Below are positions 9,783 to 16,258 of a stretch of DNA of 64,000 nt, one piece after another. A program made the position numbers and the translations under genes. The stretch lies in assembly GCA_017454915.1 (NCBI GenBank), contig JAFTCC010000056.1:62001-126000 (forward strand), read 5' to 3'. Every line of letters starts with the position of its first letter. Within the stretch, counting starts at the first letter, position 1. The notes beneath the pieces were generated by a model. That model worked only from the letters and a program-made list of their open reading frames with translations. It did no database searches and had not been told where the DNA came from. The DNA is from Paludibacteraceae bacterium (GTDB lineage Bacteria; Bacteroidota; Bacteroidia; Bacteroidales; Paludibacteraceae).

Positions 9783-10769
9783 TTACCATTCTTTCTTTAC
9801 GTCGAACGGGTCGAGGTAGTCAATCTGTTTGATTTCTTCTCCTGCGCTCACCTCCGCTGCGGTGAGTAGTTGCTGCAAATCCCGTGATGCGTTGCGTTCG
9901 ATGTGAGCCAGCATACACTGCTGGTGCGAGGGTGTGTTGTTGTCCCACGTCAGCTTTTGGTTGAGCCAGATGCAGCGGTTGCAGTGATATGCGTCGCAGT
10001 TTCGGCAGAGTGGTGCATGGTCGAGTTTGAGCAGCTGCTGGTTTGGAATGTCCAGACCGCTGTCAAGGTTGCCCACATTGCGTTCCGACGATGGCTTGCT
10101 GTGGTTCATGCGGTTGCTTACACCTGTCCGCTCGTCGTAGTAGAACGCCGGACAGAGGTAGAACTTGCCGTTGGGTGCTACAGTGATGTTGCTTACGCCG
10201 GCTCCGCAGTTGTGCATCTCGGTCAGTTGCAGGCGGTCGGTGAGGATGTTCAGCTGAGGCTGTTTGCCAGACTTGAACAGATTGAGCAGCACGGCATTGA
10301 GAGTGCCCAGTGCCTTGCTATAGTCCTTAATTTGTCCATCATTGAAGTTCTCGATGTCCGTAAGGCAAATGTTCAGGCGTTTAACATGAGGCAGCAGGGC
10401 GGCTATATCATATTGCTTGGCGATGAACTCCTTAATCGGCAACCGCAACACGGCGTTCTTGGTGGCTATGGCGTCGGGCACGGAGTTATAGATTATGACA
10501 TCCATGTTTTCTAACGCCGCATGCTGTGTCGCGGCACTGCTTTCGCCCCATATCTTCACATTGTCGATGCTCTCTAACACCGCTTCGTACTGCTCGGGCA
10601 GGTCGTAGTCGGGATAGACATACTGGATCATCAGATTCTCTTTCATGCCGAAGAGTATCGCCTTCTTGAGAGTGTCAAGCGGCATGAGGTTACGCTCTGT
10701 GAGCGGATTGCAGGCATGGCAATACGCCACGCTCGTATCATCAAGTAAGATTACTAAATATTGTAACAC
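9783..10769 (-). CDS. CXXX-repeat peptide maturase (SPASM-like, no N-terminal radical SAM motif)
   Basis: This 328-residue protein starts MLQYLVILLDDTSVAYCHACNP and has a C-terminal SPASM-like region: HNCGAGVSNITVAPNGKFYLCPAF, then LCRNCDAYHCNRCIWLN and QQCMLAHIE. It corresponds to the second maturase type that accompanies CXXX peptides in Bacteroidales. The CxxxCxxC motif of true radical SAM enzymes is absent; only CHAC occurs near the start. It may therefore act as a partner or substrate-binding subunit of the 406-residue enzyme, with auxiliary clusters held by the C-terminal cysteines. It is 133 bases downstream of the radical SAM gene; that gap holds two palindromic repeats. Confidence 0.78.
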   Translation of the reverse strand: MLQYLVILLDDTSVAYCHACNPLTERNLMPLDTLKKAILFGMKENLMIQYVYPDYDLPEQYEAVLESIDNVKIWGESSAATQHAALENMDVIIYNSVPDAIATKNAVLRLPIKEFIAKQYDIAALLPHVKRLNICLTDIENFNDGQIKDYSKALGTLNAVLLNLFKSGKQPQLNILTDRLQLTEMHNCGAGVSNITVAPNGKFYLCPAFYYDERTGVSNRMNHSKPSSERNVGNLDSGLDIPNQQLLKLDHAPLCRNCDAYHCNRCIWLNQKLTWDNNTPSHQQCMLAHIERNASRDLQQLLTAAEVSAGEEIKQIDYLDPFDVKKEW

Positions 10770-10816
10770 GGTGTTATTTAATTATTTGACTATTTTGTTA
10801 TTTTCGTATTGCATTT

Positions 10817-10842
10817 TGTAGGGACATGACATGTCATGTCCG
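10817..10842 (+). repeat. Palindromic intergenic repeat, copy 3
   Basis: TGTAG followed by the perfect 20-base palindrome GGACATGACATGTCATGTCC (10822-10841). Confidence 0.8.
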
Positions 10843-10874
10843 CATTGCCCTCGTGGGTTGGCCTAATTTTGTAT

Positions 10875-10895
10875 GTACATGACGTGTCATGTCCG
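10875..10895 (+). repeat. Palindromic intergenic repeat, copy 4
   Basis: TACATGACGTGTCATGTCC, 34 bases after copy 3 and in the same orientation, with the GT centre also seen in copy 2. It ends 8 bases before the radical SAM stop. Confidence 0.75.
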
Positions 10896-10902
10896 CAGAC
10901 TA

Positions 10903-12123
10903 TCAGCAGACATCGGGTGTCATGGATTTGTGCTTGGCTTCGTACTCTTCGCGTTTGCCTTCTAACTCCAGTTTGCGGAATAGTTTGTTCCAATAATAAT
11001 TATTTGCTCGCACTCTGGCTTTGTGCATGAGGCAAATCGCTGTTGCTCGCTGATAGACGGTGTGCGTCTTTGCCGCGTCGAAGTTTTCGCCTTGGCACCA
11101 TGCGCAGCCTTCCGCCACCTCGCAGTCCACGCACTCCGGTGTGCTTTGCGTGCAGCGGTCGAGGGTCAGGAACGGACGCAGTTTGTTGTTGTCAATGCCG
11201 TCGTGTATGTTGCCTATTATCCATGCCTCTTTGTCGCGCAGACTGTACTGTGCGAAACGTGTGCATGGATAGAAGTTACCGGCGGCATCCACCGACAGCA
11301 TCTTACCCGCTCCGCACCAGTTCTGGTTCTGCAGCGTGCAGTCAAGCGGCTTACCCATGTGTTCCGAGAAAAACGAGCAGGCGTTGTCACGGTAGAGGCC
11401 GTTGTCGATGATGGCGTTAGCCAGTTGCATCAGCTGTTCCTCGAAGCGTTTGTCGTCGCCCTCATGCCACACGTCCTCAAACACGCAGTTGATGTTGACC
11501 TGATGAATGCCGAGGTCGTAGAGGTGCAGCACCGACTCGCAGATGTATGGTATATCGGCAGAGGAGATGGTAACCTTGGTGCCGTCGCCGGGGAACTGTT
11601 GCTGCCATAGCGCAATGTTGCGCACCACGTCGTCGTAAGACCCCTTGCCTGTAATCTTATACACCCGGTTGAGGTCGTGCTTGCGGCGTGTGCCGTCTAT
11701 CGTGATGCCGATGGAGAGGTGGCTTCTGTTTTTCTGTATGAACCGCTGCACCTTGTCGCTGTCGTAGTTGATGCCGTTAGTCGAGAACGAGAAGCGGTAG
11801 GAGTTGAACCAGTGGTGGTTACGGCGGTAGAGTTCTTGTTTTATATAGTCGCAGATGCGGTCTATGAGGTCTATTTCGAGGAACGGCTCGCCGCCGATGA
11901 AGTCCCATACCACGCTCTCGTATGCGAAGTTAGGGTCATTCTCACGGTCGAGGACATAGTCGATGGCAGCTTTTGCCACTTCGAAAGGCATGCGCTCCTT
12001 CTCGTTTTTGCCCACGAGATAGCAGTATTTACATGCCAACTGACAGTCCTTGGTGACAATGAACGTGATGTTCTTCGCCATACCCGACTGCCACGCTTCT
12101 TGTTGGGATTTGATAGTATTCAT
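10903..12123 (-). CDS. Radical SAM/SPASM peptide maturase, CXXX-repeat target family
   Basis: This 406-residue enzyme has the radical SAM cluster motif CQLACKYC (C27, C31, C34), a DFIGGEPFLE segment, and a SPASM domain (NWCGAGKMLSVDAAGNFYPC, then CVDCEVAEGCAWC and ICLMHKA) for auxiliary iron-sulfur clusters. Family knowledge: SPASM enzymes modify ribosomally made peptides, often forming thioether or carbon-carbon crosslinks. The inferred substrate is the peptide encoded at 12686-12976, four cysteine-containing steps upstream in the same direction. Its ATG overlaps the stop of the 83-residue gene by 4 bases. The chemistry performed on the CXXX core cannot be read from sequence. Confidence 0.88.
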   Translation of the reverse strand: MNTIKSQQEAWQSGMAKNITFIVTKDCQLACKYCYLVGKNEKERMPFEVAKAAIDYVLDRENDPNFAYESVVWDFIGGEPFLEIDLIDRICDYIKQELYRRNHHWFNSYRFSFSTNGINYDSDKVQRFIQKNRSHLSIGITIDGTRRKHDLNRVYKITGKGSYDDVVRNIALWQQQFPGDGTKVTISSADIPYICESVLHLYDLGIHQVNINCVFEDVWHEGDDKRFEEQLMQLANAIIDNGLYRDNACSFFSEHMGKPLDCTLQNQNWCGAGKMLSVDAAGNFYPCTRFAQYSLRDKEAWIIGNIHDGIDNNKLRPFLTLDRCTQSTPECVDCEVAEGCAWCQGENFDAAKTHTVYQRATAICLMHKARVRANNYYWNKLFRKLELEGKREEYEAKHKSMTPDVC

Positions 12124-12371
12124 AGGTATTCGCTCATTTCTTCTTTTGCCTTATTTATAACATCGTCTGCAAATCTTCCAGATTTAGACATAGGGTACAC
12201 CTCGTTAAACACCACAAAAATTTCCTCATCGGATAATTGAGTCAAATCTTTTTCAAGCACAGGCGTAGGCTGGAAATTTGCTAAAGAACTTTTAATACTA
12301 TTTCCATCCTTATCTTTACAATCTTCTGTGTTGATATTATACTTGTTTTTCAAAAAATCTTTAAGTTTCAT
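12120..12371 (-). CDS. Small acidic protein of the CXXX cluster, unrecognised
   Basis: The ATG at 12369-12371 gives 83 residues beginning MKLKDFLKNKYNINTEDCKDKDG and ending in an acidic helix. An upstream in-frame start at 12422 would add 17 residues of hydrophobic sequence (GTFFTIIIVKT) that looks like non-coding AT-rich DNA. The stop overlaps the radical SAM ATG, so translation is coupled and a partner role is likely. The short length, leader-like N-terminal helix and one cysteine leave two options: a second precursor or a substrate-recognition protein. I do not recognise the family. Confidence 0.65.
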   Translation of the reverse strand: MKLKDFLKNKYNINTEDCKDKDGNSIKSSLANFQPTPVLEKDLTQLSDEEIFVVFNEVYPMSKSGRFADDVINKAKEEMSEYL

Positions 12372-12430
12372 GGTTTTAACTATAATAATCGTAAAAAAAG
12401 TCCCACCCACCTCCCATTGCAATTTTTTGA

Positions 12431-12670
12431 TTAAATTCTTGTCAAATACTCTTTCAACTTATCTACAATTTCATTCTCATCGGTGTCTTCGTGGAGATAA
12501 ACAATAGCACGAATTTTCCCATAATTATCGTCACTGACGTTAGCCTTTTTAATATAACCCAGAGAATTTAGTTGAGTTTTGATGTACTCTTTGTCAACGA
12601 CATCCTCAAAATCAATGGATATGTAATGAATATCCCCAGCGTGAACCTTACTAATATGAAATTTATCCAT
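12431..12670 (-). CDS. Small unrecognised protein of the CXXX cluster, possible recognition element
   Basis: This 79-residue protein (MDKFHISKVHAGDIHYISIDFEDV at the start) shows alternating strand-like and helix-like segments ending DTDENEIVDKLKEYLTRI, compatible with a ferredoxin-like or winged fold. It sits 15 bases after the precursor gene and 59 bases before the 83-residue gene. It has no cysteine and no signal peptide, so it probably stays in the cytoplasm. Position suggests handling of the precursor leader. That role is inference; I do not recognise the family. Confidence 0.65.
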   Translation of the reverse strand: MDKFHISKVHAGDIHYISIDFEDVVDKEYIKTQLNSLGYIKKANVSDDNYGKIRAIVYLHEDTDENEIVDKLKEYLTRI

Positions 12671-12685
12671 AGAGAAGCGAATTAA

Positions 12686-12976
12686 TTACCAGTTAGCATT
12701 GTTAGAACCAGTGCACATACCACGACAAGTGCCTCTACAAGTTGTATAGCAGTCGTTTTGACATGAACCCATACATGCATTAGAACCGCACATACCATCA
12801 CAGCCGCCGTAACAATTACCTGTGCAACCCCAGTCGCATCCCATTTCTGATGCTTGCGCCTTAATTGGCAGTGCGCTTAATACCACCGCACCGATGACTG
12901 GCAATGCGGCTTTTGCTGCTGATTTGAAGAACTCACGACGTGACTGGAGTTCCTCTTGCTTGTTTTCTTTTTTCAT
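12686..12976 (-). CDS. Tat-leader CXXX-repeat precursor peptide
   Basis: This 96-residue peptide has a twin-arginine leader: SRREFFK at residues 12-18 fits the S/T-RR-x-F-x-K consensus, followed by a hydrophobic stretch (AALPVIGAVVLSALP) and a likely cleavage after AQA near residue 42. The core has 11 cysteines at 47, 51, 55, 59, 63, 68, 72, 76, 80, 84 and 88: a strict CXXX period of four except one five-residue step. The spacer residues are mostly Gly, Asp, Asn, Arg and Thr. It is the first gene of the cluster encoding two maturases and TatAC. The likely fate is enzymatic modification of the cysteines followed by export of the folded product. The product and its role are unknown. Confidence 0.9.
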   Translation of the reverse strand: MKKENKQEELQSRREFFKSAAKAALPVIGAVVLSALPIKAQASEMGCDWGCTGNCYGGCDGMCGSNACMGSCQNDCYTTCRGTCRGMCTGSNNANW

Positions 12977-13337
12977 AGTCTATTATAAAGTTTTGTGAGA
13001 GTTGGATTCCGCAACAACTCGTTTGTAAATAAAAAGAAAGCGTGGAACCTTATCTCTGCTTATTCTCCATCATGAGGTTCCGGAAAGACCCTAAGCCAAG
13101 AATAAACAATAACGTCCACGCCGATATGCTCTATGCGCTGACACGCATGATGATACATATCCATGGACGCTTATTGCACTATCTTGTTCTGGGGCTTGAA
13201 ATTTTCCGGATTTCATGATGCCAAAACAAGCGTCAATAAACGCCTTATGTCCGTAACGTCTCACCCGTGAGGCATCGGCAGTTTTACTCCCATGTGGGGA
13301 ATAATCCCACCCACACACCCATGGCGTGATACATTAC
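12977..13337 (-). other. Long leader of the CXXX cluster; possible small ORF
   Basis: A promoter at 13343-13374 predicts transcription from about 13337, leaving roughly 360 bases before the precursor ATG. The region has a GTGGG/CCCAC hairpin near 13294-13311 and a 75-codon frame at 13091-13318 starting with GTG (MCGWDYSPHGSKTADASRVRRYGHKAF). That frame has no recognised domain and a weak start. The region could be a regulatory leader, a decayed gene or a small gene. I see no known riboswitch in it. Confidence 0.4.
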
Positions 13338-13342
13338 ATCTG

Positions 13343-13374
13343 CAAATTTACGTTTTCTTTTTCAATTGTGCAAA
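13343..13374 (-). promoter_or_regulatory. Promoter of the CXXX cluster
   Basis: On the minus strand TTTG (13371-13374), 20 bases, TAAATTTG (13343-13350). The surrounding 38 bases (13341-13378) are identical to 15627-15664 before the toxin-antitoxin pair. Confidence 0.8.
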
Positions 13375-13410
13375 CCGCGTAATAATTTCCTGTGAAATAT
13401 TTATAACTTA

Positions 13411-13518
13411 TTTGGTCATTTGGCCGTGTTTCGTTTGGTCATTTGGCCGTGTTTCGTTTGGTCATTTGGCCGTGTTTCGTTTGGTCATTTGGCTGATTTT
13501 CATTTGGTCATTTGGTAA
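13411..13518. repeat. Tandem 23-base repeat array 1
   Basis: Four full 23-base units starting TTTGGTCATTTGGC (13411, 13434, 13457, 13480) plus a 16-base partial unit. Units 1-3 are identical; unit 4 has drifted. No spacers are present, so this is not a CRISPR array. It lies between the ATPase terminator and the CXXX promoter. Confidence 0.9.
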
Positions 13519-13520
13519 AA

Positions 13521-13547
13521 AACGCCGCCAGTGAATTTGGCGGCGTT
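13521..13547 (-). terminator. Terminator of the DUF4143 ATPase gene
   Basis: AACGCCGCC and GGCGGCGTT form a 9-base-pair stem; on the minus strand it is followed by a T run (13517-13522). An almost identical hairpin is found at 15042-15067. Confidence 0.75.
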
Positions 13548-13570
13548 GAGAACAGTAAATATAAGGATAA

Positions 13571-14860
13571 TTAATCTTTTAGGCAGCCGATTGGTACAAC
13601 CATTACTCCGTCGGTGCGCATATATGCATACTGTCCTACGGCTGTAAGCACCATTTTGAATGATGGCTTCTTCATTTTGGTTGTGTCAAGTTTATTTTCT
13701 AGATTAATCAAATTGGCGACTCCCTCATCAATTAACTTCTCGCCTCCTAACTTAATTTCAATGAGTCCGTAGTTGCCATTTCTCAAATGTACAACAGCGT
13801 CGCACTCTAATCCGTTTTTATCTCTATAATGGAATACATTTCCATAATTTGCTTCCGCATAAACACGAAGGTCGCGCACGCACAGAGTTTCAAACAGCAG
13901 TCCCATGGTGTTCAGGTCGTTTATTAGGTCATTGGGGCCAAGGCCTAACGCGGCAACAGCTAATGACGGGTCTACGAAATAACGCGTGTCACTGGTTCGT
14001 ATTGCGGTTTTGGAACGCAAATTAGGATTCCATGCTGGCATGTCCTCGATAACGAAAATCTTTTTTAATGCCTTTATATACGATGCAATAGTCTCGTCAC
14101 TTATATTAGACACTTCATTGGTTCTCATGTCTTCTACAATCGTCTGAATGCTCGTCATGGCACCTTGTAGTCGCGCATAGGAGCGCATCAGTCTTTTTGC
14201 GCGAAATTCGTTTCTTTCCACACCGTCCACTCGCGATATGTCAGAACGGGTTATCGCCTCGAAATATTCATAAACTTGCTTAAGCGCTGTTGCTTTGTTT
14301 TTTTTGTACACAGATTTCGGCCACCCGCCCCTGCAAATGACATAGGCTATGTCTTCAAGCTGCAAAGAACTTTCTCCGTTTATCTTTTCCGGATGTGTGA
14401 ATAACGATTTAAGGCTGACCTCACCAGACGACTCATCGGACTCCCATAGTGTCATAGGTCGCATAGTAAGCCATGCAAAACGGCCCGCACCAGTATGCTG
14501 AATTTTAGAGTTGTCGGCTGGTACCGCAGAGCCGGTGAGTATAAAAAGTCCGTCAGCCTTACGGTGATCTGCCTCAAAACGCACCGCATCCCATATTTGC
14601 GGCGCAATTTGCCACTCGTCAATGAGTCTTGGATTATTACCTTGAAGCAAGCGTTTTACATCGGTCTCCGCCAAATGTAAGTTCTGTTGTATGCTTGTTG
14701 GATCATCCATGTAAATGATGCTTTGGGCCTGCTGTTCTGCTGTAGTTGTCTTTCCACAAGCCTTGGGACCTTCGATGAGAACGGCTCCCATTGTTTCAAG
14801 TTTTTCTGCTAATAAAATATCGGCAATTCTCTTGCTATATTTAAATGCGTTATCTGACAT
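13571..14860 (-). CDS. AAA-type ATPase with DUF4143 domain
   Basis: This 429-residue protein has a Walker A motif (EGPKACGKTTT, near residue 30), a Walker B-like segment (PRLIDEWQ), LTGSAVP as a sensor-like segment, and a C-terminal DUF4143 part with GLECDAVVHLRNGNYGLIEIK, which fits the D-ExK pattern of PD-(D/E)XK nuclease-like folds. This family is common in Bacteroidales, often in multiple copies; its function is not established. It has a promoter at 14886-14917 and a terminator at 13521-13547, so it is a single-gene unit. It is flanked by matching repeat arrays and neighbours a toxin-antitoxin pair, so it is probably part of an accessory segment. Confidence 0.9.
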   Translation of the reverse strand: MSDNAFKYSKRIADILLAEKLETMGAVLIEGPKACGKTTTAEQQAQSIIYMDDPTSIQQNLHLAETDVKRLLQGNNPRLIDEWQIAPQIWDAVRFEADHRKADGLFILTGSAVPADNSKIQHTGAGRFAWLTMRPMTLWESDESSGEVSLKSLFTHPEKINGESSLQLEDIAYVICRGGWPKSVYKKNKATALKQVYEYFEAITRSDISRVDGVERNEFRAKRLMRSYARLQGAMTSIQTIVEDMRTNEVSNISDETIASYIKALKKIFVIEDMPAWNPNLRSKTAIRTSDTRYFVDPSLAVAALGLGPNDLINDLNTMGLLFETLCVRDLRVYAEANYGNVFHYRDKNGLECDAVVHLRNGNYGLIEIKLGGEKLIDEGVANLINLENKLDTTKMKKPSFKMVLTAVGQYAYMRTDGVMVVPIGCLKD

Positions 14861-14885
14861 AAATAATGTTTTTGTTTCTTTTCTG

Positions 14886-14917
14886 CAAAGGTAGTGATTT
14901 TCTGTTGATAGAACAAA
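14886..14917 (-). promoter_or_regulatory. Promoter of the DUF4143 ATPase gene
   Basis: On the minus strand TTTG (14914-14917), 20 bases, TACCTTTG (14886-14893). The predicted start is near 14880, a leader of about 20 bases. Confidence 0.75.
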
Positions 14918-14931
14918 TATTTTTAAGTTTA

Positions 14932-15039
14932 TTTGGTCATTTGGCCGTATTTCGTTTGGTCATTTGGCCGTGTTTTATTTGGTCATTTGGCCGTGTTTCG
15001 TTTGGTCATTTGGCCGTATTTCGTTTGGTCATTTGGTAA
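14932..15039. repeat. Tandem 23-base repeat array 2
   Basis: Units at 14932, 14955, 14978 and 15001 plus a 16-base partial unit: the same unit and the same count as array 1, with A/G changes at one position. The array ends 15 bases before the -33 box of the ATPase promoter. Confidence 0.9.
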
Positions 15040-15041
15040 AA

Positions 15042-15067
15042 AACGCCGCCAGTGAATTTGGCGGCGT
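15042..15067 (-). terminator. Terminator of the toxin-antitoxin operon
   Basis: ACGCCGCC/GGCGGCGT stem with an AGTGAATTT loop, followed on the minus strand by a T run. It begins 6 bases after the toxin stop. Confidence 0.75.
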
Positions 15068-15073
15068 GGAGTG

Positions 15074-15346
15074 TTATTTGTCGTCGTAGTGCCCGTAGGC
15101 AGCAATAATTAGCACGACTACTTCTGTTTCGTATATTCGGTAAATAAGCCTGTGTTTTTTTGTTATCTGCCTTGACCACCTGCCTTCTGGTTTGCCTTTT
15201 AGAAGTTCCGGATGGCCTGTGCCTGTTTTCGGATGCTCCTTAAGTTCGTTGATAAAAGTTTCTACTTTTCTAAATGCGGCTGGCTCTGAACGCAGCAAAC
15301 GCCTAATGTCATCGTACGCTTCCGGTGTGTATCTGATGGTGTACAT
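15074..15346 (-). CDS. yoeB: YoeB-type mRNA interferase toxin
   Basis: This 90-residue protein matches the Txe/YoeB group of the RelE/ParE superfamily: KPEGRWSRQITKKHRLIYRI in the centre and a C-terminal AAYGHYDD with the His-Tyr pair used in catalysis. Family knowledge: the toxin cuts mRNA at the ribosome and is held inactive by its antitoxin. The ATG overlaps the antitoxin stop by one base (TAATG), so expression is coupled. All key residues appear present, so the toxin should be active. It could have a stress, plasmid-stability or phage-defence role; the sequence does not tell which. Confidence 0.92.
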   Translation of the reverse strand: MYTIRYTPEAYDDIRRLLRSEPAAFRKVETFINELKEHPKTGTGHPELLKGKPEGRWSRQITKKHRLIYRIYETEVVVLIIAAYGHYDDK

Positions 15347-15591
15347 TACGCAGTCCTATTTATAAACTCTTCTAATGTTTCATCGGGGCGCATCTCGTAA
15401 AAATGACCGAGTGCATAATTATTTTCTGCCTCGTCAAGACGGCGGAAATACTCTTCTTTGGTAAATAGTGTCTCGTCTTTTTTTTCAGCAAGCAGACGAT
15501 GCATATAACGCGAGAGCCTTGCCATCAAGTTCTCGTCCTCTGCCACTGCGCTTAAATTGCGCAAGAACTCAGAATCAATTGCTACTGCCAT
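15346..15591 (-). CDS. Antitoxin partner of YoeB
   Basis: This 81-residue protein precedes the toxin with a one-base overlap, the usual order. Residues 1-40 are helical (FLRNLSAVAEDENLMARLSRYMHRLL) and the C-terminal part is acidic and flexible (EAENNYALGHFYEMRPDETLEEF), as expected for a segment that wraps the toxin. It is not a clear YefM; the N-terminal DNA-binding type is not recognised. Promoter at 15629-15660, leader of about 32 bases. Confidence 0.82.
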   Translation of the reverse strand: MAVAIDSEFLRNLSAVAEDENLMARLSRYMHRLLAEKKDETLFTKEEYFRRLDEAENNYALGHFYEMRPDETLEEFINRTA

Positions 15592-15628
15592 TTTTCGCTT
15601 AATTTTTAATGTTCTTTCATTATCAGTG

Positions 15629-15660
15629 CAAATTTACGTTTTCTTTTTCAATTGTGCAAA
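15629..15660 (-). promoter_or_regulatory. Promoter of the toxin-antitoxin operon
   Basis: On the minus strand TTTG (15657-15660), 20 bases, TAAATTTG (15629-15636). It lies inside the 38-base sequence shared exactly with 13341-13378. Confidence 0.8.
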
Positions 15661-15714
15661 CCGCCCGCAAAAAAAAGACGCTATTGCGTGCCTACCTTGC
15701 GCGCGTCCATCACG

Positions 15715-16135
15715 TTTATTTCTACGGAGGTATGGAGTTATGGAGTTTTTATCTCTACGGAGGTATGGAGTTATGGAGTTTTTATCTCTACGGAGGTATG
15801 GAGTTATGGAGGTTTTATCTCTATGGAGTTGTGGAGTTATGGAGTGGTGTTTATCTCTGCGGAGTTGTGGAGTTGTGGAGTGGTGTTTATCTCTGCGGAG
15901 TTGTGGAGCTATGGAGTGGTGTTTATCTCTGCGGAGTTGTGGAGTTGTGGAGTTGTGTTTATCTCTGCGGAGTTGTGGAGTTATGGAGTGGTGTTTATCT
16001 CTATGGAGTTGTGGAGTTTTGGAGGTTTTATCTCTATGGAGTTGTGGAGTTGTGGAGTGGTGTTTATTTCTACGGAGGTATGGAGTTGTGGAGTGGTGTT
16101 TATTTCTACGGATGGGTGTCGTTATGGAGGTGAGG
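15715..16135. repeat. 33/36-base tandem repeat (minisatellite)
   Basis: Eleven units, each starting TTTAT(C/T)TCT, of 33 bases (units 1-3 and 9) or 36 bases (units 4-8, 10 and 11), then a degenerate twelfth. Inside each unit the word GGAGTTNTGGAG recurs. All length differences are three bases, so all three plus-strand frames stay open through the array, but none has a credible start or domain. It fills the gap between the recA hairpin and the toxin-antitoxin promoter. Confidence 0.9.
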
Positions 16136-16140
16136 TTGTA

Positions 16141-16179
16141 ATACCCCCCAGCCGGTCTAATGAGGCGACTGGGGGGTAT
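16141..16179 (-). terminator. Strong hairpin downstream of recA
   Basis: ATACCCCCCAG and CTGGGGGGTAT form a perfect 11-base-pair stem. There is no long T run on the minus strand. A second stem, ATTTGGGC/GCCCAAAT (16199-16243), lies closer to the recA stop. Together they probably end recA transcription. Confidence 0.6.
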
Positions 16180-16258
16180 GGTTTGTTATAAGGATATCAT
16201 TTGGGCGTGAAGACACAATAAGTAAATTGGCTGTTGCCCAAATGCGTTAAAGAGTGTT

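Noticed and set aside
13091-13318. Certain protein-coding gene in the CXXX leader
   Set aside because: The GTG start has no support, the protein matches nothing known to me, and the region is equally well explained as a leader. It is kept only as part of the leader entry.
13411-15039. CRISPR array
   Set aside because: The 23-base units follow each other directly without spacers and no cas gene is near.
15557-16191. Three overlapping plus-strand frames of 174-194 codons through the minisatellite
   Set aside because: They are open because all repeat units are multiples of three bases. They begin inside the toxin-antitoxin promoter region and show no domain or credible start.
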